From positions 1 through 64,000 of the forward strand of contig JAEYCM010000051.1 in assembly GCA_023455425.1 (NCBI GenBank): DNA of 64,000 nt, read 5' to 3'. Positions 41,955 through 50,922 of the stretch are shown one piece after another; position 1 is the stretch's first letter; the number at the start of each line of letters is the position of its first letter. The notes below the pieces were generated by a model that worked only from the letters and a program-made list of their open reading frames with translations, was not told the DNA's origin and did no database searches. Both the position numbers and the translations under genes were made by a program. Source of the stretch: Bacillota bacterium. Its GTDB lineage: Bacteria > Bacillota > Clostridia > Christensenellales > CAG-138.

Positions 41955-43781
41955 ATGGGCAAAATTATTGGTATTGATTTGGGCACCACCAACTCTTGCG
42001 TCGCAGTGCTCGAAGGTGGGGAACCCGTTGTTATCCCCAATGCGGAGGGCGCGCGCACTACGCCTTCTGTCGTAGCGTTCAAAGATCAGGAGCGTCTGGT
42101 GGGTCAGGTTGCAAAGCGCCAGGCCATCACCAACCCGGAGCGCACCATTGCTTCCATTAAGCGCGAGATGGGCACTTCCCACAAGGTACATGTGGATGGC
42201 AAGGATTATACGCCGCAGGAAATTTCCGCCATGATTTTGCGCAAGCTCAAGCAGGATGCGGAAGCATACCTGGGCGAAACCGTATCGCAGGCGGTCATTA
42301 CCGTTCCCGCGTACTTCAGCGACAGCCAGCGTCAGGCCACCAAGGATGCGGGCCGCATCGCGGGCCTTGAAGTGCTGCGCATCATCAACGAACCCACCGC
42401 GGCTTCCCTTGCCTACGGCATGGATAAGGAAGTCAACCAGAAGATACTCGTTTACGATTTGGGCGGCGGCACGTTCGACGTTTCCATTCTGGAGATTGGC
42501 GACGGCGTATTTGAAGTGCTCGCTACCAACGGCGACAACCGTCTGGGCGGCGATGACTTTGACCAGCGCATCATGGACCATATCGCCACCGAATACAGGA
42601 AGGAAACCGGCATTGATTTAAGGAACGACCGCAAGGCGCTCCAGCGTTTGAAGGAAGCTGCGGAAAAAGCGAAGATCGAGCTTTCCGGCGTGGTGTCTTC
42701 GGATATCAACCTGCCGTTCATCACCATGGACGCTTCCGGCCCCAGGCACTTGGAAATGACGCTCACCCGCGCAAAATTTAACGAGTTGATTTCCGATTAT
42801 GTGGATAAGACCAAGGATTGCATGTTCAAGGCCCTGCGGGACGCGAACCTGAGCTCCGAGAAGATCGATAAGGTCATTCTTGTGGGCGGTTCCAGCCGTA
42901 TCCCCATGGTGCAGGAAATGGTGAAGACCGTCACCGGTAAAGAACCCTTCAAGGGCATCAATCCGGACGAATGCGTCGCCGTCGGCGCGGCCATCCAGGC
43001 GGGCGTGTTGGGCGGCGAGGTCAAGGATATCCTGCTGCTCGACGTCACGCCGCTGTCCCTTGGCATTGAAACGGTGGGCGGCGTGTTCACCAGGCTCATT
43101 GACCGCAACACCACCATCCCCACGAAGAAGAGCCAGATCTTCTCCACCGCGGCGGATGGGCAGACCTCCGTTGAGGTCCATGTGCTCCAGGGTGAGCGCG
43201 AAATGGCGCAGTACAATAAGACGCTGGGACGCTTCCAGCTTGCAGGCATTGCGCCTGCGCCCCGCGGCGTGCCGCAGATCGAGGTCACGTTCGATATCGA
43301 CGCGAACGGTATCGTGCACGTAAGCGCGAAGGACCTTGGCACCGGCCATGAGCAGAAGGTGACGATCACCGCTTCCACCAACCTCAACGAGGAAGAGATC
43401 AAGCGCGCCGTCAGCGAAGCCGAACGCTTTGCGAGCGAGGACAAACAGCGCAAGGAAGAGGTGGAAACCCGCAACCATGCGGACCAACTCGTCTATACCA
43501 CCGAAAAGACGCTCAAGGAGCTGGGCGATAAGGTTTCCGCCGACGATAAGTCCAAGATCGAGGCCGCGCTTTCTGATCTGAGGAAGACGCTTGAAGGTAC
43601 CGACAGCGCCATGATCAAAACCGCCTCCGAAAAGCTCACTGAGATCTCCTACGAGATATTTGGTAAAATATACCAGCAGGCGCAACAAGCGAACCCCGGC
43701 CAAGCCGCGGGCGGCGGCGCGCCGCATGACAATACCGTGGTGGACGCTGATTACGAAGTTGTGGACGACGACAAGAAGTAA
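41955..43781 (+). CDS. dnaK: Chaperone DnaK (Hsp70)
   Basis: 608 residues: IIGIDLGTTNSCVAVLEGG phosphate loop, VPAYFSDSQRQATKDAG, IVYDLGGGTFDVSIL-type motif and VGGSSRIPMVQ in the ATPase domain, then the substrate-binding domain and a lid ending in an acidic tail (DADYEVVDDDKK). The ATPase lacks the 24-residue insertion of Gram-negative DnaK, as expected for a Firmicute. TAGGAGG precedes the ATG. A terminator follows, so dnaJ is a separate or partly separate unit. Confidence 0.98.
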   Translation: MGKIIGIDLGTTNSCVAVLEGGEPVVIPNAEGARTTPSVVAFKDQERLVGQVAKRQAITNPERTIASIKREMGTSHKVHVDGKDYTPQEISAMILRKLKQDAEAYLGETVSQAVITVPAYFSDSQRQATKDAGRIAGLEVLRIINEPTAASLAYGMDKEVNQKILVYDLGGGTFDVSILEIGDGVFEVLATNGDNRLGGDDFDQRIMDHIATEYRKETGIDLRNDRKALQRLKEAAEKAKIELSGVVSSDINLPFITMDASGPRHLEMTLTRAKFNELISDYVDKTKDCMFKALRDANLSSEKIDKVILVGGSSRIPMVQEMVKTVTGKEPFKGINPDECVAVGAAIQAGVLGGEVKDILLLDVTPLSLGIETVGGVFTRLIDRNTTIPTKKSQIFSTAADGQTSVEVHVLQGEREMAQYNKTLGRFQLAGIAPAPRGVPQIEVTFDIDANGIVHVSAKDLGTGHEQKVTITASTNLNEEEIKRAVSEAERFASEDKQRKEEVETRNHADQLVYTTEKTLKELGDKVSADDKSKIEAALSDLRKTLEGTDSAMIKTASEKLTEISYEIFGKIYQQAQQANPGQAAGGGAPHDNTVVDADYEVVDDDKK

Positions 43782-43799
43782 GCATAGTATATGAAGGCT

Positions 43800-43826
43800 G
43801 GGGCGGGTCAAAAGCCCGCCCCTTTT
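43800..43826 (+). terminator. Terminator between dnaK and dnaJ
   Basis: GGGGCGGG (43800-43807) and CCCGCCCC (43815-43822) followed by TTTT, 18 nt after dnaK. Confidence 0.85.
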
Positions 43827-43845
43827 CATGAGAATTATTTCCTAC

Positions 43846-43874
43846 ATGACGATACGGCTTCGCTTTGTTATAAT
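43846..43874 (+). promoter_or_regulatory. Candidate dnaJ promoter
   Basis: ATGACG (43846-43851) and TATAAT (43869-43874) with a 17-nt spacer, just behind the dnaK terminator and about 40 nt before the dnaJ start. The -10 is perfect and the -35 weak. No CIRCE lies here. Confidence 0.6.
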
Positions 43875-43912
43875 GGGCTTTGACTGAAAGCTTTGGGGGA
43901 GAGGGATGTCCT

Positions 43913-45076
43913 TTGGCAAATAAACGCGATTATTATGAAGTATTAGGTGTTGAGAAAAACGCCTCCGAAAGCGATATCAAAAGCGCGTTCCGGAAACAGG
44001 CCAAGTCCTGCCATCCGGATTTGCACCCGGGAGATAAGGATGCGGAGGCGAGATTCAAAGAGTTGAACGAGGCCGCGGAGGTATTGAGCGATGCGAAAAA
44101 GCGCGCGCAATACGATCAGTTCGGCCATGCCGCATTCGACCCCGCTGCGGGCGGTGGCGGCGGCTACTCCGGCGGCAACCCGTTTTCGGGCTTCGGCGGG
44201 TTTTCCGATATTTTTGAAACCATGTTCGGCGGCGGGTTTTCAAGCCGCGATACTACCGGCCCCGTTGCGGGAAACAATCTCAAATATACGCTTACCATTT
44301 CGTTTGAGGACGCGGCTTTTGGCGCAAAGCGCGAAATCCTCGTGCCGCGCGAACAGAACTGCGGTTCCTGCGCTGGCTCCGGGGCAAAGCCCGGCACCAA
44401 GCCGGAACGCTGCACCACCTGCGGCGGCTCGGGGCAGGTGCGCGTGCAGCAGAACACCATGCTCGGCTCCTTTACCACCGTCCGTCCCTGTACGGCTTGC
44501 GGCGGATCGGGGCAGATCATTAAGGAGCCTTGCCTGGACTGCCACGGCCAAGGTCGCATAAAAAAGACCAGCCGTGTGGTGGTGAACATTCCCGCCGGTA
44601 TCGACGACGGCCAGACATTGAGCCTTTCGGGCGAAGGGGAAGCCGGATACCGCGGAGGTCCCAGCGGCGATTTGTACGTACTTATCCGCGTGAAGCCGCA
44701 TAAGCTGTTCCGCAGAAACGGCGCGGATCTGTTCCTGGACATGAAGATTTCGTATATCACGGCGGCTCTGGGCGGAGAAATCACGGTACCTACGCTCACG
44801 GGCAGCGTCAAATACACGCTACCGGAAGGCACGCAGCCCGGCACCACGTTCCGCATGCGGGAACAGGGCATTCAGCGTCTTCGGAGCAAGGAAAAGGGCG
44901 ACTTGATGGTCAAGGTCGAGATTGAGGTGCCCAAGCGACTTACGGAGGAACAGAAACACCTGCTGCGCGCTTTTGGTGAAACGATCGGGGAAAATCCGGT
45001 ACAAGGCGAGCCGCACAAGTCCAACGCCAAGAAAAGCATTTTTGATAAAGTGAAGGACGCGCTCAATAACGAATAA
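43913..45076 (+). CDS. dnaJ: Chaperone DnaJ (Hsp40)
   Basis: 387 residues. J domain with HPD (SCHPDLHPG), Gly/Phe-rich linker (GGGGGYSGGNPFSGFGGF), four zinc motifs (CGSCAGSG, CTTCGGSG, CTACGGSG, CLDCHGQG) and the C-terminal substrate domains. The start is TTG 43913, giving the usual ANKRDYYEVLGV N-terminus; the nearby ATG at 43906 is in another frame with an immediate stop. A GAGAGGG ribosome binding site lies upstream. Confidence 0.95.
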   Translation: MANKRDYYEVLGVEKNASESDIKSAFRKQAKSCHPDLHPGDKDAEARFKELNEAAEVLSDAKKRAQYDQFGHAAFDPAAGGGGGYSGGNPFSGFGGFSDIFETMFGGGFSSRDTTGPVAGNNLKYTLTISFEDAAFGAKREILVPREQNCGSCAGSGAKPGTKPERCTTCGGSGQVRVQQNTMLGSFTTVRPCTACGGSGQIIKEPCLDCHGQGRIKKTSRVVVNIPAGIDDGQTLSLSGEGEAGYRGGPSGDLYVLIRVKPHKLFRRNGADLFLDMKISYITAALGGEITVPTLTGSVKYTLPEGTQPGTTFRMREQGIQRLRSKEKGDLMVKVEIEVPKRLTEEQKHLLRAFGETIGENPVQGEPHKSNAKKSIFDKVKDALNNE

Positions 45077-45092
45077 ACAATAGTAAATATTG

Positions 45093-45121
45093 GCCGCCGT
45101 GCAAAAGCACGGCGGCTTTTT
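45093..45121 (+). terminator. Terminator of dnaJ
   Basis: A 10-bp stem, GCCGCCGTGC / GCACGGCGGC, with an AAAA loop followed by TTTTT. Confidence 0.92.
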
Positions 45122-45178
45122 GATGCAGAAACAAGAGCCATACTAAAATAAATTTTTCGTACATTAAACAAAGTTTGC

Positions 45179-45207
45179 TTGAAAATATTCTGAAATAAAT
45201 GTATGAT
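45179..45207 (+). promoter_or_regulatory. Candidate promoter of the pur operon
   Basis: TTGAAA (45179-45184) and TATGAT (45202-45207) with 17 nt between, 66 nt before purE. A single PurBox-like sequence (ACGAACAT) lies just before the ribosome binding site, but no second box was found. Confidence 0.55.
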
Positions 45208-45273
45208 GATCGAGTAAAAAGAAATTAACATTGATTTTTGTGGACAAAACACGAACATAAGGAGAGAAAACGC

Positions 45274-45765
45274 ATGCGAAAGGTCGCCCTTGTGATGGGC
45301 AGCGACAGCGATCTTCCTGTACTCGAACCCGCTATCGATATGCTGCGCAAATTGGAAATTCCGTTCGAAGTCCGGGTGCTTTCCGCGCACCGCACGCCGG
45401 GACAGGCCGCAGCATTTGCAAAAAGCGCCATGGAAAACGGCTTTGGCGTCATCATCGCCGCGGCAGGAAAAGCTGCGCATCTTGCGGGCGCAATGGCGGC
45501 TCATTCGCTTTTGCCCGTCATCGGCATCCCCGTGCAGGCGAGCGCGCTGGACGGTCTGGACGCGCTGCTCGCAACAGTCCAGATGCCCGCGGGCGTACCT
45601 GTCGCTACCGTCGCCATCAACGGCGCGCAGAATGCCGCCATACTTGCTGCGCAAATGCTTGCGTTGGAGGACAAGACGCTTTTTATGAAGCTTGCCGCGC
45701 AGCGCGGCGAAATGGAGCGGGCCGCCGCGGAAAAAGATCAGGCCATACGGGAACGGTATTTTTAA
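45274..45765 (+). CDS. purE: N5-carboxyaminoimidazole ribonucleotide mutase
   Basis: 163 residues from the ATG at 45274, behind AAGGAGAG. The motifs ALVMGSDSDLPVL, VLSAHRTPGQ and AAAGKAAHLAGAMAAH are those of class I PurE, which rearranges N5-CAIR to CAIR. Class I enzymes normally need PurK to make N5-CAIR, and purK is not in this operon, so it is elsewhere or its job is bypassed. First gene of purECFMNDL. Confidence 0.94.
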   Translation: MRKVALVMGSDSDLPVLEPAIDMLRKLEIPFEVRVLSAHRTPGQAAAFAKSAMENGFGVIIAAAGKAAHLAGAMAAHSLLPVIGIPVQASALDGLDALLATVQMPAGVPVATVAINGAQNAAILAAQMLALEDKTLFMKLAAQRGEMERAAAEKDQAIRERYF

Positions 45766-45829
45766 GGGCTAGGGAATATTCCCTGGTCCTGTTCTATGTT
45801 GAAGCGGATGATTGGAAGGAGAATGGAAG

Positions 45830-46540
45830 ATGGAAAAGACCAGACAGCTTTATGAGGGCAAGGCAAAAAAGGTATATGCAACCGCGGATGATGCGCTTTG
45901 TATCGTCTCCTACAAGGATGACGCTACGGCCTTCAACGGCGAAAAGCGTGGCACTATATTGGGAAAGGGCGCCATTAATAACCGCGTTACCAATAACCTG
46001 ATGCAGTTGTTGGAAAAGGAGGGCATTCCAACCCATTTTGTGAAAGAACTAACGGAAACCGAAACACTGGTAAAGAAGGTAACCATCGTGCCGCTGGAAG
46101 TCATCGTGCGCAACATTGCGGCGGGCTCGCTTTCTAAGCGCCTGGGATTGCCGGAAGGTACGCCCATGAAGCGTACGGTGCTCGAATACTGCTACAAGGA
46201 CGATGCGCTTGGCGACCCGATGGTGAACGAATACCATATTTTTGCTTTGGAGCTTGCGACGCCTGAGGAACTGGAGTTGATTGCGCGCTATTCGTTTAAA
46301 ATCAACGAAATTCTTACGAGGCATCTGCAATCCATCGGCATCGAGCTTGTGGACTTCAAGCTGGAGTTTGGCAGGACATCCGAAGGGGAACTGGTGCTTG
46401 CCGATGAGATTTCCCCGGACACCTGCCGCTTCTGGGACAGCGCCACGAAGAAGAAACTCGATAAGGACCGCTTCCGCCGTGATCTTGGCGAGGTGGAGGA
46501 CGCATATATCGAAATCCGCAAGCGCCTGATGGGCGAGTAA
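45830..46540 (+). CDS. purC: SAICAR synthase
   Basis: 236 residues: QLYEGKAKKVYA at the N-terminus, VRNIAAGSLSKRLG in the middle, and LADEISPDTCRFWD near the C-terminus, all standard. It joins aspartate to CAIR with ATP. The ATG at 45830 follows AAGGAG at 8-9 nt; an out-of-frame ATG lies between. Confidence 0.96.
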   Translation: MEKTRQLYEGKAKKVYATADDALCIVSYKDDATAFNGEKRGTILGKGAINNRVTNNLMQLLEKEGIPTHFVKELTETETLVKKVTIVPLEVIVRNIAAGSLSKRLGLPEGTPMKRTVLEYCYKDDALGDPMVNEYHIFALELATPEELELIARYSFKINEILTRHLQSIGIELVDFKLEFGRTSEGELVLADEISPDTCRFWDSATKKKLDKDRFRRDLGEVEDAYIEIRKRLMGE

Positions 46541-46550
46541 GGTCAAATCC

Positions 46551-47999
46551 ATGTACAACGAATTGCACGAGGAATGCGGGCTGTTTGGCATATGCGGTAA
46601 AACCGGGGAAGAGGACGTCGCATCCCTTTCGTACTACGCCCTATATGCACTCCAGCACCGCGGGCAGGAAAGCTGCGGCATTGCGGTGAACGACGATGGG
46701 CTCATCACCGCTTACCGGGACGCCGGTTTGGTCAACGAGGTGTTCGGCGCCGAAACGCTCAAAAAGCTGGGGCGTGGGAAAATGGCGATCGGCCATGTGC
46801 GTTACGGCACCACCGGAAACGACGCCCGCCTGAACGCGCAGCCGCTTGTCATCAACCATGTGAAGGGCCGCATGGCGCTCGCGCACAACGGAAACCTTAC
46901 CAACGACGCGCAGCTTCGGGAGGAACTTGAGCTTGCGGGCTCCATATTCCACTCCACCAGCGACAGTGAAGTCATCGCCTACATCATCACCAAGGAACGG
47001 TTGAGCGCGCCCTCCATAGAGGCTGCGGTTTCAAAAGCCATGTGCCGCTTAAAAGGCGCGTATTCGCTCGTAATCCTTTCGCCCACCAAGCTCATCGCCG
47101 TGCGGGACCCCATGGGGTTTCGTCCTTTGTGTATCGGGCGGATGGGAGAAAGCTATGTATTTGCTTCAGAAAGCTGCGCGCTTATGAGCATCGGCGCAAC
47201 ATTTGTGCGGGATGTACTGCCCGGTGAAATCGTGGTGGCGGACGCAAACGGCCTGAGAAGCATCACCGAACACTGCAACACGCAGAAAACCTCGCTCTGC
47301 GTATTTGAACTGATTTACTTTGCCCGGCCGGACAGCGTGATAGACGGCAGCAGCGTGCAGACTGCAAGGCAGCGGGCGGGCGCGTTTTTGGCGCTTGAAC
47401 ATCCGGTGCAGGCGGATGTTGTCGTCGGCGTGCCGGATTCCGGCATTGACGCCGCCATCGGCTATGCGCGCCAATCCGGCATCCCGTATGGCGTTGGATT
47501 TATCAAAAATAAATACATCGGCCGCACTTTCATTCAACCCACGCAGGCGGGGCGGGAAGACCAGGTGCGCATCAAATTAAACCCCATTGCGGCAACGGTT
47601 ACGGGGAAGCGCGTGGTGCTCATCGACGATTCCATCGTGCGCGGCACCACCTCCGCCCGCATTGTACGATTGTTGCGCGAGGCGGGGGCACAGGAGGTCC
47701 ATCTCCGCTCCTCCGCGCCCAAGTTCCTGTATCCATGCTATTACGGCACGGATATCGACTCACAGGAGAAGCTGATTGCGTGGAACCACACCGAGGAAGA
47801 GATGAAAGAGATACTTGGCGTCGACTCAATCGGTTTTTTGAGTGCAAGTAATGTTACCAAGCTTGCGGACCATACGAGCCTTGGGTTTTGCGCCGCCTGC
47901 TTTACCGGGGAGTACCCCGCTGAAACCCCAAAGCAAAGAGGCAAAAACAAATTTGACGCGAAGATCGGGTCGAATACCGAACAGGGAGCGGCAGTATGA
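46551..47999 (+). CDS. purF: Amidophosphoribosyltransferase
   Basis: First enzyme of purine synthesis: moves the glutamine amide to PRPP. The protein starts MYNELHEECGLFGICG; the eight residues before Cys9 form a short propeptide that must be removed to expose the nucleophile, as in the Bacillus class. Cysteines for a [4Fe-4S] cluster appear in TSLCVFELIYFARPDS, PCYYGTD and GFCAACFTGEY. The PRPP loop is VVLIDDSIVRGTTSARIV. 482 residues; the stop overlaps purM by 4 nt. Confidence 0.96.
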   Translation: MYNELHEECGLFGICGKTGEEDVASLSYYALYALQHRGQESCGIAVNDDGLITAYRDAGLVNEVFGAETLKKLGRGKMAIGHVRYGTTGNDARLNAQPLVINHVKGRMALAHNGNLTNDAQLREELELAGSIFHSTSDSEVIAYIITKERLSAPSIEAAVSKAMCRLKGAYSLVILSPTKLIAVRDPMGFRPLCIGRMGESYVFASESCALMSIGATFVRDVLPGEIVVADANGLRSITEHCNTQKTSLCVFELIYFARPDSVIDGSSVQTARQRAGAFLALEHPVQADVVVGVPDSGIDAAIGYARQSGIPYGVGFIKNKYIGRTFIQPTQAGREDQVRIKLNPIAATVTGKRVVLIDDSIVRGTTSARIVRLLREAGAQEVHLRSSAPKFLYPCYYGTDIDSQEKLIAWNHTEEEMKEILGVDSIGFLSASNVTKLADHTSLGFCAACFTGEYPAETPKQRGKNKFDAKIGSNTEQGAAV

Positions 48000-49036
48000 A
48001 AAGCTACAGCGAAAGCTATAAAAAGGCGGGCGTGGATATCACCGCGGGCTACCGTGCCGTGGAGCTGATGAAACGGCATGTGCAAAGCACGCGCATCCCG
48101 GGCGTTCTTTTGCCCATCGGCGGGTTTGGCGGGCTGTTCCAGCCGGATTTATCCGGCATGCGGGAACCAGTGCTGGTCAGCGGGACGGACGGTGTGGGCA
48201 CAAAACTTAAGCTTGCCTTTTTAATGGACAAGCACGATACCGTAGGCGTCGATTGCGTGGCCATGTGCGTAAACGATATCATCTGCTGCGGCGCGCAGCC
48301 GCTGTTCTTTCTTGATTATGTCGCAGTCTGGAAAAATGTACCCGAGCGCGTGTCAGAGATCGTATCGGGTGTTGCAAAGGGTTGTGTGGAAGCAAACTGC
48401 GCGCTCATCGGCGGGGAAACGGCGGAAATGCCGGGCTTTTATCCCGCGGAAGAATACGACCTTGCGGGGTTTGCGGTGGGCATGGTGGACAAAGGGAACA
48501 TACTCGACCCGGAACGGGTCAAGGCAGGAGACGTGCTGATAGCGCTGCCTTCCTCCGGCGTACATTCCAACGGATTTTCGCTGGTACGCAAAGTGTTCCG
48601 CATGGAAGAAAACCCGGCCATACTCAACAAACATCTTGGGGACATCGGCATGACATTGGGGGAGGCGCTGCTGACCCCCACCAAAATTTACGTAAAGCCG
48701 GTGCTTGCCCTTCTAAAGGCCGTGGAGGTCCACGCGCTTGCGCACATCACGGGCGGCGGGTTCTACGAAAACATCCCGCGCTGCCTGCCGCAGGGTTTAT
48801 CGGCAAAGATCGAACGCGAAGCCGTAAACGTCCTTCCGATATTCGATTATATCCGGCGAGCAGGGCGCATTTCCACGCGGGACCTTTACAACACGTTCAA
48901 TATGGGCGTGGGTATGGTGGCGGTCGTTTCCAAACAGGATGCGGATACGGCGCTTTCTGTACTCAAAGAACAGGGAACGGATGCCTACGTCTTAGGCGAA
49001 GTCATACCGGGCGAAAACGGAGTGGAGTTATGCTGA
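47996..49036 (+). CDS. purM: Phosphoribosylformylglycinamidine cyclo-ligase (AIR synthase)
   Basis: 346 residues: SYKKAGVDITAGYRAVELM, VSGTDGVGTKLKLAF, CVNDIICCGAQPLFFLDY, LIGGETAEMPGFY and HITGGGFYENIPR are the family motifs in order. It closes the imidazole ring with ATP. It overlaps purF (ATGA) and purN. Confidence 0.97.
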   Translation: MKSYSESYKKAGVDITAGYRAVELMKRHVQSTRIPGVLLPIGGFGGLFQPDLSGMREPVLVSGTDGVGTKLKLAFLMDKHDTVGVDCVAMCVNDIICCGAQPLFFLDYVAVWKNVPERVSEIVSGVAKGCVEANCALIGGETAEMPGFYPAEEYDLAGFAVGMVDKGNILDPERVKAGDVLIALPSSGVHSNGFSLVRKVFRMEENPAILNKHLGDIGMTLGEALLTPTKIYVKPVLALLKAVEVHALAHITGGGFYENIPRCLPQGLSAKIEREAVNVLPIFDYIRRAGRISTRDLYNTFNMGVGMVAVVSKQDADTALSVLKEQGTDAYVLGEVIPGENGVELC

Positions 49037-49653
49037 AGTCGAACGTGGGCGTGCTGGTTTCGGGCGGCGGCACCAATCTGCAGGCGCTTATCGATGCGGA
49101 GCGGACGGGGCTTTTACCCCACGCGCAAATCTCTCTGGTGATTTCAAGTTCTGGGAAAGCCTATGCGCTGGAGCGCGCCAAAGAGGTAAGCATTAAGGCG
49201 CTCGCGATTGAGGAAGCGGCGTGCGGCAGCCATGCGGCGTTTGAAGAACGTTTGCTTGGCGCATTAAGAGAACACCATATTGATCTTGTCGTTCTGGCCG
49301 GGTTTTTGCCGCTGTTAAGCGCGGACTTTGTGCGCCGGTATCCCATGCGCATCTTAAACGTTCATCCATCGCTCATCCCGTCGTTTTGCGGCAAGGGATA
49401 TTACGGGCTCAAGGTCCATGAGGCGGCGCTCCAAAAAGGCGTCAAGCTGACGGGCGCTACCGTCCATTTTGTCAATGAGGAGATCGACGGCGGGGACATC
49501 CTGCTGCAAAAAGCGGTCGAAGTACGGGAAGGGGATACGCCCAAAGAACTGCAGCGGCGCGTGATGGAGCAAGCGGAATGGGTGCTGCTCCCGCAGGCGG
49601 TGGAGCTCGTAGCGTCAGCAATCGGGAAGGAGAAGGCAGAATGCGCGTCATGA
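49030..49653 (+). CDS. purN: Phosphoribosylglycinamide formyltransferase
   Basis: 207 residues from the ATG at 49030, inside the end of purM with GGAG close upstream. VLVSGGGTNLQALIDAE, HPSLIPSFCGKGYYG and GATVHFVNEEIDGGDIL carry the catalytic Asn-His-Asp set of the folate-dependent GAR transformylase. Overlaps purD by 13 nt. The folate-independent PurT is not seen here. Confidence 0.95.
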   Translation: MLKSNVGVLVSGGGTNLQALIDAERTGLLPHAQISLVISSSGKAYALERAKEVSIKALAIEEAACGSHAAFEERLLGALREHHIDLVVLAGFLPLLSADFVRRYPMRILNVHPSLIPSFCGKGYYGLKVHEAALQKGVKLTGATVHFVNEEIDGGDILLQKAVEVREGDTPKELQRRVMEQAEWVLLPQAVELVASAIGKEKAECAS

Positions 49654-50921
49654 TCGTAGGCGGCGGCGGGCGCGAACACGCGCTTGCGCTTGCCGTCAAA
49701 AAAAGCCCGCTGGTGAGTGAACTGTTTGTCCTTCCAGGCAACGCCGGCATTGCGGAGATCGCTACATGCGTCCCAATCGGCGCAAAGGAACTGGACCGCA
49801 TTGTGGCGTTCGCGGTGGAACGGCGCATTGAATTCGTCATTGTCGCCCCGGACGATCCGTTGGTAATGGGGCTTGTAGATAAGCTTCACGCTGCTCATAT
49901 CCCTTGCTTCGGCCCGGAAAAGAAGGCTGCGCTCATTGAAGGCAGCAAAGCGTTTGCAAAAGAACTGATGCAACAGGCGGGTATCCCTACCGCGGAATAC
50001 GCTGTGTTTACCGAGGAGCAGGAAGCGGTACGTTATCTTTCCTCCTGCGCGTATCCCATTGTAATTAAGGCGGATGGACTTGCGCTGGGCAAAGGGGTCG
50101 TCATTGCCCAAGACTTTATGGAAGCAAAAGAAACCGTACACGGCATGATGGCGGAAAAGCGCTTTGGCGCAAGCGGAGCGCGCGTCGTGATCGAAGAATT
50201 TCTGACAGGACCAGAGGTATCCGTTCTTGCGCTCACGGATGGCAAGACCATTGTTCCGTTGCCTTCCTCCATGGATCACAAACGCATATATGACGGCGAC
50301 CACGGTCCCAACACGGGCGGCATGGGCGCAATTTCCCCCAACCCGTACTATACGGAGGAAACGGCGGCAATTTGCATGGAGCAGATATTTCTGCCCACCA
50401 TCCGCACGCTCAACCGGGCTGGGCGCACATTCAAAGGCTGCCTGTATTTCGGGCTGATGCTCACGGAATACGGCCCCAAAGTCATTGAATACAACTGCCG
50501 CTTTGGGGACCCGGAAACCCAGGCTGTATTGCCACTCATCGAATCCGGCCTGTTCGAAGCCATGTTGGCGGTGGAGGAAGAACGGCTTGCCGGAGTGGAG
50601 TTAAAAATCAAGCTCGGCGCGTGCTGCTGCGTGGCGCTTGCAAGCGCGGGATACCCGGGCACGTATGAAACTGGAAAACCCATCCGTATTCGCTCCCGGG
50701 AACTTGGGGAGGATGTTGTAATTTACCATGCCGGAACGAAGCGCCAGGCTGAAGGATATGTGACGGCTGGCGGGCGCGTGCTGGGCGTTTCCGCCGTGGG
50801 GGAGACACTGTCTTCCGCTGTCGGCCGGTCGTACGACATGGTGCGGCGCGTGGAATTTGAAGGAATGCAGTATCGAAAAGATATTGGGCAAACGGCGCTT
50901 TGCGCCTCAATGAGGGGGTAA
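49641..50921 (+). CDS. purD: Phosphoribosylamine-glycine ligase
   Basis: 426 residues from the ATG at 49641, behind GGAAGGAGAAGG. An N-terminal VMIVGGGGREHALALAV phosphate loop, the ATP-grasp domain (YPIVIKADGLALGKGV, DHKRIYDGDHGPNTGGMGA) and FGDPETQAVLPL are intact. It makes GAR from phosphoribosylamine and glycine. purH, which sits beside purN or purD in many Firmicutes, is absent. Confidence 0.96.
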   Translation: MRVMIVGGGGREHALALAVKKSPLVSELFVLPGNAGIAEIATCVPIGAKELDRIVAFAVERRIEFVIVAPDDPLVMGLVDKLHAAHIPCFGPEKKAALIEGSKAFAKELMQQAGIPTAEYAVFTEEQEAVRYLSSCAYPIVIKADGLALGKGVVIAQDFMEAKETVHGMMAEKRFGASGARVVIEEFLTGPEVSVLALTDGKTIVPLPSSMDHKRIYDGDHGPNTGGMGAISPNPYYTEETAAICMEQIFLPTIRTLNRAGRTFKGCLYFGLMLTEYGPKVIEYNCRFGDPETQAVLPLIESGLFEAMLAVEEERLAGVELKIKLGACCCVALASAGYPGTYETGKPIRIRSRELGEDVVIYHAGTKRQAEGYVTAGGRVLGVSAVGETLSSAVGRSYDMVRRVEFEGMQYRKDIGQTALCASMRG

Positions 50922-50922
50922 T

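Noticed and set aside
42618..43829. 403-codon minus-strand frame over dnaK
   Set aside because: Antisense shadow of a highly conserved gene in GC-rich codon context.
45250..45262. PurR box before purE (ACGAACAT)
   Set aside because: Only one half-like match with several mismatches to the PurBox; no inverted partner at the usual spacing. Kept only as a remark.
48382..49029. 216-codon extension in frame with purN, inside purM
   Set aside because: It overlaps purM entirely; the PurN start at 49030 matches the family and has GGAG upstream.
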